Positions 1 through 9,610 of a stretch of DNA of 64,000 nucleotides are shown in pieces; positions within the stretch are counted from its first letter, which is position 1, and each line of letters begins with the position of its first letter. The notes beneath the pieces were generated by a model, which made no database searches, was not told the DNA's origin, and saw nothing but the letters and a program-made list of their open reading frames with translations. The stretch comes from an uncultured Phycisphaerales bacterium. Its GTDB lineage: Bacteria; Planctomycetota; Phycisphaerae; WQYP01. Location: positions 62,001-126,000 of the forward strand of contig CAIMWO010000079.1 in NCBI GenBank assembly GCA_903845195.1, in the 5' to 3' direction. Made by a program: the position numbers and the translations under genes.

Positions 1-405
1 GTGAAGCCCTTCAAGATGCCTGCCGCTGACGCCGCAAAGGGTTCGCGCGTCGATCTGAGTTGCGATAGCCTCAGCGCCACCCTGGTCCAATCGAAGGAAG
101 CCGGCGGCGGCGACACCATCGCCAGCCCCGTCGCGCTGGGCACCGGTGGAAACCAGAAACTCTCCAAGGTCGTCGCTGACGGCGGCGCCGTGCTCTCGCT
201 GAACGAAAATGAACTGTCCGCTGATACCCTGGAATTTGACGCCCTGGCCAATAAAGCCGTCGCGACCGGCAAGAATGGCAATGCGGCGACGTTTACCGGG
301 AACAACGCCGGCGGCTCGGCAGACCAGATTCTCTGGGACCTGACCAAGGATCAAAACGCATTTACGCTGATCCGCCCGCGTGGTGACATTCAAACGCCGA
401 ATTGA
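1..405 (+). CDS. LptA/OstA-like protein, C-terminal part (partial)
   Basis: Open from the first base and ends at the stop at 403-405, so this is the 3' end of a gene that begins outside the window. The 134 visible residues are soluble and rich in Gly, Ala and Asn, with short alternating beta-strand patterns such as LSADTLEFDA and AVATGKNGNAATFTG. That pattern resembles the repeated strands of the LptA/OstA beta-jellyroll, which carries lipopolysaccharide across the periplasm. The closing segment QILWDLTKDQNAFTLIRPRG is also strand-like. The GTG at base 1 should not be taken as a true start. The family assignment is inference from pattern only; the diderm context (lpxB at 45.3 kb) fits it. The next gene begins 80 bases downstream on the same strand. 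Confidence 0.45.
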   Translation: MKPFKMPAADAAKGSRVDLSCDSLSATLVQSKEAGGGDTIASPVALGTGGNQKLSKVVADGGAVLSLNENELSADTLEFDALANKAVATGKNGNAATFTGNNAGGSADQILWDLTKDQNAFTLIRPRGDIQTPN

Positions 406-485
406 GGCGGCAAGTCATCGTCGGTCATCGGTCGACGGCGCTAGCGAATTGCCGAAACGGCGAATTGTCCTGTTTGCGGGTGGCC

Positions 486-3400
486 ATGCGCTGGGGTGTG
501 ATTCGAGCAGTGATGCTGTGGGCGATAGTGGCGGTGACGTTGCGCGCCCCGGCAGCCGTCCGCGAAGATACCGAAACGCTCCTCCACAATGCTACCGACC
601 GCTCCGCCGGAACGCCCGGCGCTCAGGCCAGCGCCGATTATCTTGCCGCAAGACTCCAGCAAATCACCGGCGAGCAAGTCCTGCGGCAGAAGTTTCTCCT
701 GGTCGTTCCGGTCGTGGAATATTGCCGGGCCTACGAACCTGCTGACGGCGGCCAGCAGCGCCCCGTGCCACTCGCTCCGCTATCACCCTCCGGCGGCCAG
801 GCCGCGGCCATCCGCGAAGCCGACGCCACCGCGCCCATTGTCTACGCCGGCAAAGGCACGCTGGCCGAACTCGACGGCAAGGTACTGGCCAACAGCTACG
901 TGGCGCTGGAGATCAACTCGGGCGGATCGGCGTGGCAAACGATCGCCGGCCTGGGCGCGCGAGGCATCATCTTCATCGGATCCGACAAGACGCGCGTCGT
1001 CGAACTCCTCGACAAATCGACCACCACGCCCGTCTCCATCCCGCGTTTTTTCTGCGATGACCCGGCAGCCGTCGCACGCATCAAATCCGGCGAAATGCAC
1101 CAACTGACCATCGAGGTAAAAATCTCCTGGCAGGAACGCGAGGTTGAAAATCTCCTGTGCCTCATCCCCGGGCGGCAGAAGACCGCCGACCTGGCCAAGG
1201 TCAAGGATCGTAATTGGTTCAATCAAATGGTCGTTGTGCAGACGCGCTACGACGGCGTTTCGGAAGTCATGGGACGCGCCCCGGGAGCGACCCAGGCCCT
1301 CAACGCCGGCGCGGCCCTGCGCATCGCCGAGTTCCTCGCCTCCGCTCCCGATCGCCAGACGACCCTCATCGCGCTGACCGCCGGCGATGAATGGAATAAC
1401 CGCGGCACGCGTCAGCTCTACGACATCCTCGGCCGCACCTACGGCGACCCCGCCCGCTACGACACCGAACTGACCGGCCAGGTCGCCGAAATCACGCTGG
1501 CACGCGACAAGGCGAAGGAAATCGTCGAAGGACTCCAGCGCCTTTCCTCCGGAGACCAAGCCGCGCTCAACAGCGCCGCAGTCACCTTGGCGACACGCGA
1601 CCAAATGGCTCGCGAAACGTCGCTGATCGAAGACCAACTTCAACAGGCGCGTCTGCGGCGCGGAAGTCCCGTCGATGCCGCCGACGAAACCGCCTCCAAA
1701 CTCCTCGTCGAAGCGCTCGAAAAGCAAAAACGCGACATGCTGGCGACGGATTTCAATCTTCAGAACCACGTTCCGCTGCCGGAACAATTCCGCGGGCTCG
1801 TCTCCAGCGCCGCGGTCCGGGTTCTTCCGATCTGGCAGACCGAACTCGCACGGCAAACCCGCGAATCCGACGAACTCCAGGGCTGGCAGGACATCCGCAA
1901 AGCCCTCGGCCCGCGCTTCCCGCTGATCCATTTCACGCTGGCCCTCTCGTCGGGCTCCACCCAGTTCGGTTTTCTCACTCGCAGCTACTACCACTTCCTG
2001 TCGTCGGATATCACCGGCCGCATGGCCCCTTTCGCCCGCGAATTCCGCCGCTATGACGAGATGCTCAAACAATCCGCCCAAGCTAACAACCGCGCCAGCG
2101 CCTTCGTCGCCGACACCATGGAAAACCGCTTCACTGTCGAATCGTTCTTCTCGATGAAGCTCGGTTTCTCCTCCGACGCGGCGATCTACCACGGACAGCC
2201 GGCCGGCGCTTTCGCCACCGTCCATGATGCCACCGGCTTGGTCGACACCCCCCAGGACACGCTCGAACACCTGGATTGGTTCAACTTCGACCAGCAGATG
2301 CAGGATCTCACGGGACTGCTCTTCGGCGCGGCCGGCTTACCGGGCGCCCTGACCGATCCGCTCTTCTACGGCCGCACGCAAATCTCCATGCGCACCTCCG
2401 ACCAGCGGCTCACCGTCTTCGAACGCACGCTCGGCGAAACCATCCCGCGTCTCGGGGCGCCCAATGTGCTCGTCGGCACTGAGTGCGAGTGGTGGGGCTG
2501 GGCCCTCGGTTGGCCCCTGGCCGGAACGCGCCGCACCGAGTGGTACCTGACCAATGCCGACGGAACCTTGAACATCCACGCCGTGCCCAAGATCGACGGC
2601 GGACGCGTGCGGATGCAGGCCTTTGCGTTTGACGCCGACGGCCTGCCCACCCGCTGCCTGATGGCCAATGGATCTGAAGCGACCGGACTGGCCGCCGATT
2701 TCGCGCCCGATGCCTGGCACCCCGTGCGGGCCATGCTCTTCGACTGCAAACGTCTCGACGCCTACGGCCTGTTCGATCCGCGTTACATGGAGGACCTGAG
2801 CAAACTCGAAATCCTCGACGCCCGCCGCCTCGACAAGGCCCAGTTTTCCTACATCTGGGCGCGCAGCGGCACCGCCGCCATCTTCATGCCGCGCGACATC
2901 ACCTGGCAGTTGCTCGTCGCCAAGGGCTCCGTCGCCAACCGCATGCTGCTGATCAACCTCGACGACGAGGCCATCAAGGAAAAGAAACTCGAAGGCCGCG
3001 GCTTCCAGACGACCGACCTGGCGAAAATCGGCCCCCTCGTCTACCGCAACGTGCAGGACCTTTATCAATTGAACCGCAAACGCCAGCGGGACCTCGAGCG
3101 CTTCGGCATCAGCAACGAAGTCATCAAGGACCTGCAGGCCCGCAGTGCCGCGCAACTCAAAGAAGCCGAAGCCGCCCGCACCGGAAACCATTACCTCCAG
3201 TGGTTCGCCGCCGCCGACGCCGCCTGGAGTTACCAGTCCCAGGTCTATCAGAACCTCATTTCCACCAGCAACGGCATCATCAAGGGCGTCATCTTCCTGC
3301 TGCTGGGCATCATCCCCTTCTCCTACTTCCTTGAACGCCTGATCATCGGCGCCACCAACGTCTACAAGCAGATCGGCTGGTTCGCCGCCATCTTCGCCTT

Positions 3401-5450
3401 CATGACCGCCGCCCTCTGGTTCCACCCGGCGTTCCGCATCTCTTCCGCCCCGCTGATGATCCTGCTGGCCTTCCTGATCCTGATCCTCTCCAGCACGGTC
3501 GTCTACATCCTGTTCGGCAAATTTGAGGAGGAAATCTCACGCCTCCGCGGCGCCGCCTCCGCCGCGCACTCGGCCAACCTCAAACGCGGCGCAGTCCTCG
3601 GCGCCGCCGTCCGTCTCGGTCTCTCCAACATGCGTCGCCGCGGCACACGCACTACCCTCACGCTGATCACCCTGGTCCTCCTGACCTTCACCCTGCTCTG
3701 CTTCACCAGCGTCCGCGAAAGCGTCCAGATCACCCCGCGAATCGTCGCCAGCGCCCCGGACAACATGCCCGCCGGCATCCAGATTCGCATGCGTGCCTGG
3801 CGAGCTCTCTCCGGCATGGCGCTCCACACCGCCGCGGAACTGGCCGTCTCCCCCGACGGCACAACCCTCGGCCCCGTCGCCCAGCGCTGGTGGTACGCGT
3901 CCGACAAGGCCGAGCAACCCTGGTACCTTCCCGTGCGGCCCGAATCCGCCATTCCCAATGAACCCGCCTCCACCTCCACTTCGCCTGCTACACTCACCAC
4001 ACCGGCCACCGCAACAGCGCAGAACCCCAACGCCTCCACCTTCTTCGCCTCCGGCTTCGTCGGCATCGATCCAGCCGAACAGAATTTCCAGCGGGCGGAC
4101 ATGGAGCAGGTCCTGCCCGGATTCTCACGCCTGGCCGCCGGTGAAAATCTCTGCTGGCTGCCCGATTCCCTCCACGAAACCATGAACCTCCGCGTCGGCG
4201 AGACCGTCGACATCCTCGGCTACCGCCTCACCATCGCCGGCTTCTTCACCGATGAAGGTCTCCTCTCCCTCCGCAACCTCACCGGCGATGAAATGACTCC
4301 GACCGATCCCACCGGCGCTCCCGTATCCGCCGGCACCACCTCCTCGACTGCCCCCGAAGATGTCGCCGCCACACCGGAAGCTACCTATCGCTTCCTGAAT
4401 GTTCGCAGCGTCGCTGTCTTGCCGCGAAAAGTCGTGCAGGACCTCGGCGGCCGCATGACCAGTATCATGGTCCGCCCCGCAGGCATCGACGCCGACGCCC
4501 TCAAAAAAGTCGCCGAAGATCTCGCCCGCCGCAGCGTCTTTGCCGTCTACGTTTCCGATGGCAAACAGGTCCGCACGATCAACGCCATCGAAGCCACCCG
4601 CCCGCAGGACCTCGACGCCGTCCTCGTCCCCATGCTCATCGCCGGCGTCATCGTCCTCAACACCATGCTCGGCGCCGTCGCAGAGCGCACGCGCGAAATT
4701 CATGTCTACACTTCCGTGGGCCTCGCACCCTCCCACGTCGGTATGCTCTTCCTTGCAGAAGCTGCCGCCCTGGGAACACTTGGCGTCGTCTTCGGATATA
4801 TCTTCGGCCAGGGCCTTGCTACCGTCCTCTCATGGGCGCACCTCATGGGCGGCACCGATCTCAATTACTCCTCCATGTCCGCCATCGTCACCATGGGCCT
4901 GGTGCTGGCGATTGTCATGGCGTCCAGCCTCTGGCCCGCCCGCGCCGCCACCCGCGTGGCCACGCCTTCGCTCAAGCGCGACTGGAAACTCCCCAAGCCC
5001 GAAGGCGACACCCTCCGCGTGGAACTCCCCTTCACCGTCAACGAAACCGCGGCTCGCGGCGTCTGCGCGTTCCTCCAGGAATTCCTCATCACCACCTCGC
5101 AGGCCGGCACCGGCCGCTTCACCGCCGACCACATCAAGGCCTTCGTCGATCAAACTCCGGAAGGCCCTCTCCGCGGACTGGCCTGCCGCGTCTGGCTCGC
5201 GCCTTACGATCTGGGCGTCATCCAGGCCCTCTGGCTGGGCATCTATCCCACCAGCGAAAAAAACGTGTTCGAAGTCAAACTCATGCTCGTCCGCGAAGCC
5301 GGCAGCCCCACCACCTGGTACCGCCTCAACCGCCCCTTCCTGGTCGAAGTCCGCAAGCAGTTTCTCCTGTGGCGCGCTGTGCCGCCGATTCTGGTAAAGG
5401 AATATCTGGACAAGAGTGAATCCATGTTTGCCGCGGAACATACCGCATGA
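486..5450 (+). CDS. Degraded M28-peptidase domain fused to FtsX-family ABC permease
   Basis: A 1654-residue protein starting at an ATG followed by a signal-anchor-like segment (VIRAVMLWAIVAVTL); an in-frame start at 402 would add 28 residues without membrane character. Residues 30-310 look like an M28 aminopeptidase fold with a PA-like insert (LHNATDRSAGTPG, TRYDG near 250, TAGDEWNNRGT near 300). The usual HYD and PGADDN metal motifs read TRYDG and PGATQAL, so it is probably catalytically dead. A long extracytoplasmic region follows, then three helices around 930-1012, then an FtsX unit: TM at about 1056-1073, a periplasmic domain, three TMs at about 1375-1493 with the typical AERTREIHVYTSVGLAPSHV coupling segment, and a soluble tail. 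It needs an ATPase partner; a LolD-type one lies at 13740. It probably acts in the inner membrane, handling a peptide or lipoprotein. Function is inferred. Confidence 0.75.
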   Translation: MRWGVIRAVMLWAIVAVTLRAPAAVREDTETLLHNATDRSAGTPGAQASADYLAARLQQITGEQVLRQKFLLVVPVVEYCRAYEPADGGQQRPVPLAPLSPSGGQAAAIREADATAPIVYAGKGTLAELDGKVLANSYVALEINSGGSAWQTIAGLGARGIIFIGSDKTRVVELLDKSTTTPVSIPRFFCDDPAAVARIKSGEMHQLTIEVKISWQEREVENLLCLIPGRQKTADLAKVKDRNWFNQMVVVQTRYDGVSEVMGRAPGATQALNAGAALRIAEFLASAPDRQTTLIALTAGDEWNNRGTRQLYDILGRTYGDPARYDTELTGQVAEITLARDKAKEIVEGLQRLSSGDQAALNSAAVTLATRDQMARETSLIEDQLQQARLRRGSPVDAADETASKLLVEALEKQKRDMLATDFNLQNHVPLPEQFRGLVSSAAVRVLPIWQTELARQTRESDELQGWQDIRKALGPRFPLIHFTLALSSGSTQFGFLTRSYYHFLSSDITGRMAPFAREFRRYDEMLKQSAQANNRASAFVADTMENRFTVESFFSMKLGFSSDAAIYHGQPAGAFATVHDATGLVDTPQDTLEHLDWFNFDQQMQDLTGLLFGAAGLPGALTDPLFYGRTQISMRTSDQRLTVFERTLGETIPRLGAPNVLVGTECEWWGWALGWPLAGTRRTEWYLTNADGTLNIHAVPKIDGGRVRMQAFAFDADGLPTRCLMANGSEATGLAADFAPDAWHPVRAMLFDCKRLDAYGLFDPRYMEDLSKLEILDARRLDKAQFSYIWARSGTAAIFMPRDITWQLLVAKGSVANRMLLINLDDEAIKEKKLEGRGFQTTDLAKIGPLVYRNVQDLYQLNRKRQRDLERFGISNEVIKDLQARSAAQLKEAEAARTGNHYLQWFAAADAAWSYQSQVYQNLISTSNGIIKGVIFLLLGIIPFSYFLERLIIGATNVYKQIGWFAAIFAFMTAALWFHPAFRISSAPLMILLAFLILILSSTVVYILFGKFEEEISRLRGAASAAHSANLKRGAVLGAAVRLGLSNMRRRGTRTTLTLITLVLLTFTLLCFTSVRESVQITPRIVASAPDNMPAGIQIRMRAWRALSGMALHTAAELAVSPDGTTLGPVAQRWWYASDKAEQPWYLPVRPESAIPNEPASTSTSPATLTTPATATAQNPNASTFFASGFVGIDPAEQNFQRADMEQVLPGFSRLAAGENLCWLPDSLHETMNLRVGETVDILGYRLTIAGFFTDEGLLSLRNLTGDEMTPTDPTGAPVSAGTTSSTAPEDVAATPEATYRFLNVRSVAVLPRKVVQDLGGRMTSIMVRPAGIDADALKKVAEDLARRSVFAVYVSDGKQVRTINAIEATRPQDLDAVLVPMLIAGVIVLNTMLGAVAERTREIHVYTSVGLAPSHVGMLFLAEAAALGTLGVVFGYIFGQGLATVLSWAHLMGGTDLNYSSMSAIVTMGLVLAIVMASSLWPARAATRVATPSLKRDWKLPKPEGDTLRVELPFTVNETAARGVCAFLQEFLITTSQAGTGRFTADHIKAFVDQTPEGPLRGLACRVWLAPYDLGVIQALWLGIYPTSEKNVFEVKLMLVREAGSPTTWYRLNRPFLVEVRKQFLLWRAVPPILVKEYLDKSESMFAAEHTA

Positions 5451-5469
5451 CGGAGCCCTCAAGAACCCC

Positions 5470-7449
5470 ATGAAAGAAGACCGCGAATTATCTCAGTACC
5501 GCAGTCTGATGGAGACGCCGACCACCTTCGTCGACGGCTTCTCCATCCGCTCGGTCATCGGCTGCATCTTCATCGGCATGGTCATGATGCCCGGCGCGAT
5601 GTACCTCTCCCTGCTCATCGGCGGCGACACGATGTCCTCCGCCGCACGCTGGGTCACCGTCATCCTCTTCGTCGAACTGGCCCGCCGCAGCTTCACCACC
5701 CTCAAGCGCCCAGAAATTTTCATCCTCTATTACATGGCCGGCGCCGCCGTCGCCTCACCCTTCTCCGGACTTCTCTGGATCCAATACTACGCCACCTCCG
5801 ACCCCGCCAAAGCCATGGGCGTCGCCGAACTGATCCCCTCCTGGGTGGCCCCCTCGCCCGATGTCATCGCCACCCGCAGCTTCTTCAACGCCGGCTGGCT
5901 CGCTCCCATCGGCATGATCATCCTCGGACAACTCCTTGGACGCCTCGACAATTTCGGCCTCGGATACGTCCTCTTCCGCGTCACCTCCGACGTCGAAAAA
6001 CTCCCCTTCCCCATGGCCCCCGTCGGCGCCCTGGGCGTCACCGCACTGGCCGATTCCTCCTCCGGCAACGAAACCTGGCGCTGGCGCATCTTCTCCATCG
6101 GAGGCATGATCGGCCTTATCTTCGGCTTCCTCTACGTCGGCGTTCCCTCCATCACCAGCACGCTGCTCAAGAACCCCATCAGCATCATCCCCACCGTCTT
6201 CGTCGACCTCTCCCGCAACACTGAAGCACTCGCACCCGCCACGCCCATCACGCTCTCGATGGACCTGGGCAACATCCTCGTCGGCATGGTGCTCCCCTTC
6301 TATGCCGTCCTCGGGTCCTTCATCGGCATGCTGTTCACCTGGATCGCCAACCCCATCCTCTACGCCGCCCATCAGTTGCCCCACTGGCAGCCCGGCATGA
6401 GCGCCACCGAAACCGTTTTTGCCAACAACGTCGACGTCTACCTCTCCGTCGGCATCGGCCTGTCGCTGGCCATCGCCATCATCGGCTTCTACCACGTCTT
6501 CAAATCCCTCCGCGCCAAACGCAACACCGTCACCATCGCCGAACCGGGTGAAGTTCAGCGCTCCGCCTGGGACCGCCTCATGCACCCCCCCGCCGGCCGC
6601 GGCGACATCCCCCTCTGGGTCGGCCTGGCCATCTACCTTTTCTCCACCATCTCCTACACGGTGATCTGCCACTGGCTCGTCCCCACATTCCCGCTCTGGA
6701 TTCTCCTGGCCTACGGCTTCGTCTACACGCCCATCATTTCCTACGTCGCGGCGCGCATGGAAGGCGTCGCCGGACAGTGGGTCGAAATCCCCATGGTCCG
6801 CGAGGCCACCTTCATCGCGTCGCAATCCTTCGGCTACCACGGCGTCGATATCTGGTTCGCACCCATCCCCATTCACAACTACGCCGGCACCGTCGTCGGC
6901 TTCCGCACCCAGGAACTCACCGGCACAAAATTCACCAGCCTCATCAAGGCTGAACTCGTCGTCTTCCCGGTCGTCATCGTCGGCTCCATCATCTTTTCGC
7001 AATATCTCTGGCGATTGGCGCCCATCCCCTCCACGGCCTACCCCTTCGCCAACCAGATGTGGGAACTGCAGGCCAAGAACGCCGCTCTCACCCAGTCCTC
7101 CACCCTCGGCGGAGCATCCATGTTCTACGAAGCCATCAAGTGGCGCTACATCACCGGCGCCGGCGGCCTCGGATTGATCGTCTATTCCACCCTCGCCAGC
7201 TTCGGCGCGCCCGTCATGCTCTGCTACGGACTCGTCCGCGGGCTCGGCACCGGCCTCGCCGCCGGCATGATCCCCCAGATGCTCGGCGCGCTCCTCGGAC
7301 GCTACTTCTTCGAACGACGCTTCGGACTCAAATGGCGCCAGTACGCACCGGTGCTGCTGGCAGGTTTTTCCTGCGGCGTCGGACTCGTCTCCATGTTCTC
7401 ACTGGGCATGGTGCTGATCAGCAAAGCCGTCTTCCAGTTACCTTATTGA
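5470..7449 (+). CDS. Large polytopic membrane protein, OPT/peptide-transporter-like
   Basis: A 659-residue, very hydrophobic protein with roughly a dozen or more membrane segments (for example SVIGCIFIGMVMMPGAMYLS, AIAIIGFYHVF, GLIVYSTLASFGAPVMLCYG). It is of the type often annotated as peptide transporter or OPT-like protein in Planctomycetota. The ATG at 5470 is chosen because it directly precedes the charged KEDRELSQYRSLMETP segment; an in-frame ATG at 5416 would overlap the upstream gene. It follows the M28-FtsX fusion by 19 bases and precedes another large polytopic protein by 27 bases, so all three look co-transcribed. The substrate is unknown; a peptide or amino-sugar substrate would be inference only. 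Confidence 0.65.
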   Translation: MKEDRELSQYRSLMETPTTFVDGFSIRSVIGCIFIGMVMMPGAMYLSLLIGGDTMSSAARWVTVILFVELARRSFTTLKRPEIFILYYMAGAAVASPFSGLLWIQYYATSDPAKAMGVAELIPSWVAPSPDVIATRSFFNAGWLAPIGMIILGQLLGRLDNFGLGYVLFRVTSDVEKLPFPMAPVGALGVTALADSSSGNETWRWRIFSIGGMIGLIFGFLYVGVPSITSTLLKNPISIIPTVFVDLSRNTEALAPATPITLSMDLGNILVGMVLPFYAVLGSFIGMLFTWIANPILYAAHQLPHWQPGMSATETVFANNVDVYLSVGIGLSLAIAIIGFYHVFKSLRAKRNTVTIAEPGEVQRSAWDRLMHPPAGRGDIPLWVGLAIYLFSTISYTVICHWLVPTFPLWILLAYGFVYTPIISYVAARMEGVAGQWVEIPMVREATFIASQSFGYHGVDIWFAPIPIHNYAGTVVGFRTQELTGTKFTSLIKAELVVFPVVIVGSIIFSQYLWRLAPIPSTAYPFANQMWELQAKNAALTQSSTLGGASMFYEAIKWRYITGAGGLGLIVYSTLASFGAPVMLCYGLVRGLGTGLAAGMIPQMLGALLGRYFFERRFGLKWRQYAPVLLAGFSCGVGLVSMFSLGMVLISKAVFQLPY

Positions 7450-7476
7450 CGTGAATCGCGAACAGGCAGCAGCCCG

Positions 7477-9495
7477 ATGAATAACAAATTTCCTTTAACC
7501 GCACCAACCCCCGAGCCCGGAATCTCCACACCCCGCAGCGCCGTCAGCCTGCGCGCCGTCGCCACCGGCTTCCTCCTCGTCGTGCTCGTCTCCATCCTCG
7601 TGCCTTACTCCGACAACATCCGCCACAACACCTACCTCGTCGGCAACCACCTGCCGATCATCGTCCTGGCCGCTATCACCTTCATGTGCCTGATCATCAA
7701 CCCCCTGCTCGGCCGCCACCGCCTCGCCACCCGCGAAATGGCCTTGGCGATAGGCATGATGATGATCTCCTGCAGCCTTCCCTCCTCTGGCTTCTTCCGC
7801 TACTTCCAGCCCCAGCTCGGCAGCACCGTCTACCTCTCCGTCAACAACGAAATGTACCCCAAATACATCCAGTCCCTACCCGATTTTCTCCTCCCCTCCA
7901 AAGACCCCAACTCCTGGATTATCCGCTCCTATTTCCTCGGCCTCGATCCCAACGGTGAACACCGCCTCGGCGATACCTGGGGACCCTGGCTCTGGCCCTA
8001 CCTCGCCTGGGCCGTCTTCGTCGTCCCGATGTTCCTCGGCGTGATGTTCCTCTGCGCCATCATGCGTAAACAGTGGATCATCAACGAACGCCTTCCTTTC
8101 CCCCTGGCCATGATTCCCCTGGAACTCATGGCCGAGCCCGAACCGGGCCGCCGGCTCAACTCTCTCTGGCGCGACAAGCTCCTCTGGGCCGGCGCCGCCA
8201 TTCCCCTGGCCATCTACCTCATGAACGGCATGCACGTATTCTTCTCCTCCGTGCCCCAATTCCAGCTCAAGTACGACATTACCGCGGCCCTCTCCGAGTA
8301 TCCCTGGAACACTCTCCCCGGCTCCATCAAGACCGCCACCCTCTTCTTCTCCGTCGTCGGCATCACCTACTTCGTCTCCCTCGATGTCGCCTTCTCTCTC
8401 TGGTTCTTCTACGTCGCCTACCAGTTCATGATCATGATCTTCGACCGCTTCGGCACAAAGCTCACCAGCGAACATGTTCAATACCAGGGCTTCGGAATCT
8501 GGCTGGTCTACCTCGCGCTGACCCTCTGGATATCCCGCGGACATCTCGCCTACGTCGGCAAAACGCTTTTCCAAAAACGGGATCGCGAGGAGTTCTTCAG
8601 CTACCGCCTCAGCGTCACCGGCATCCTCGTCTGCGGCACGCTCGCCGCCGGATTCCTCACCTACTGCGGACTCAAACTCTGGATGGCCATCCTGCTGGTC
8701 CTGCTTGTCTATGCCTGGCTGACCATCCTGGCCCGGATCATCATGGAGTCCGGCCTGCTGCTCGTGCAGTTTGTCGACACCGCCGATCCCAGTCATCTCA
8801 TGGGCTACCTCTTCTCCACCGTCTCCCAGACTGCCGCGGCCAAGGCCGTCGCCGTCAAACAATGGATGCTGGTCAACATGGCCTCGCGCATGATCTACAC
8901 CGATCAGCGGGAAAATCTCGCCCCCTTCGCCGCCAATGCCATGCGCCTCAACAACGCCGCGCCCAGCCGCGATCGCCCCAAGGTCTACCTCCTCCTCATG
9001 CTCGCCTTCGTCGGCACCCTCGTCCTCTCCGGCGCCACCCACCACGTGCTGACCTACGACAACGGCCGCCAGAATTTCGACAACGGCTACGGGCCGCGCA
9101 TGTACCCCGAGCAAACCATCCAATACTCCGTCGCCATGGCCGAACCGGAAATCCAGCCGCACAAAGTCGACCGCGCCACCAACGTCACCTTCGGCGCCGC
9201 CGCCATGGGTCTCGTCGGCCTCTCACGCATGCTCTGGACCGCCAGCCCCTTCCACCCCATCGGCCTGCTCCTGCTCAATAGCTGGGCCATCCAGCGTATC
9301 TGGTTCTCCATCTTCATCGCCTGGATCCTTAAACTCATCGTCCTCCGCTGGGGAGGCGCACCGGTCTTCAACCGCCTCCGCCCGTTCTTCATCGGCCTGC
9401 TCCTCGGCGAAGCCCTGGCCTCGGTCTTCTGGGTCGCCATCGGCTTCCTCGTCCACTGGCCTGTCGACCAACCCTTTCAAATTATGCCCAACTAA
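7477..9495 (+). CDS. DUF6785/DUF6784-type polytopic membrane protein
   Basis: A 672-residue integral membrane protein with a short soluble N-terminus and many helices (VATGFLLVVLVSILVPYSDN, YLAWAVFVVPMFLGVMFLC, ILLVLLVYAWLTILARII). The layout of the first 150 residues (long periplasmic loop with YFQPQLGSTVYLSVNNEMYP) and the later cytoplasmic segment (NAMRLNNAAPSRDRPKVYLL) match the DUF6785 proteins common in Planctomycetota and related phyla, which are distantly OPT-like. The gene lies 27 bases downstream of another such transporter, and the two probably work together or are ancient duplicates. No biochemical role is established for the family as far as I know. Confidence 0.65.
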   Translation: MNNKFPLTAPTPEPGISTPRSAVSLRAVATGFLLVVLVSILVPYSDNIRHNTYLVGNHLPIIVLAAITFMCLIINPLLGRHRLATREMALAIGMMMISCSLPSSGFFRYFQPQLGSTVYLSVNNEMYPKYIQSLPDFLLPSKDPNSWIIRSYFLGLDPNGEHRLGDTWGPWLWPYLAWAVFVVPMFLGVMFLCAIMRKQWIINERLPFPLAMIPLELMAEPEPGRRLNSLWRDKLLWAGAAIPLAIYLMNGMHVFFSSVPQFQLKYDITAALSEYPWNTLPGSIKTATLFFSVVGITYFVSLDVAFSLWFFYVAYQFMIMIFDRFGTKLTSEHVQYQGFGIWLVYLALTLWISRGHLAYVGKTLFQKRDREEFFSYRLSVTGILVCGTLAAGFLTYCGLKLWMAILLVLLVYAWLTILARIIMESGLLLVQFVDTADPSHLMGYLFSTVSQTAAAKAVAVKQWMLVNMASRMIYTDQRENLAPFAANAMRLNNAAPSRDRPKVYLLLMLAFVGTLVLSGATHHVLTYDNGRQNFDNGYGPRMYPEQTIQYSVAMAEPEIQPHKVDRATNVTFGAAAMGLVGLSRMLWTASPFHPIGLLLLNSWAIQRIWFSIFIAWILKLIVLRWGGAPVFNRLRPFFIGLLLGEALASVFWVAIGFLVHWPVDQPFQIMPN

Positions 9496-9501
9496 GAAAG
9501 A

Positions 9502-9602
9502 GGAATAGAAAATTGAAAATAGAAAATAGAAAAAGACGGTCGGGACGCAGAAACGATTCTGCTCCATTTTTCTATTTTCCATTTTCTATTTTCTATTTTT
9601 CT
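9502..9602. repeat. AT-rich inverted repeat (TAGAAAA words)
   Basis: Left arm 9502-9534 is built from repeats of ATAGAAAAT-like words, and right arm 9567-9602 is nearly its reverse complement, separated by about 32 bases. RNA from this spacer would fold into a long A/U hairpin. A single arm of the same word occurs at 33846-33880. It fills the 115-base gap between the DUF6785 gene and the next CDS. Confidence 0.8.
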
Positions 9603-9610
9603 TTTTCCCC

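Noticed and set aside
380..745. 121-residue frame overlapping the start of the FtsX fusion
   Set aside because: Arg/Ser/Pro-rich, out of frame with the clear signal peptide and M28 motifs of the fusion protein.
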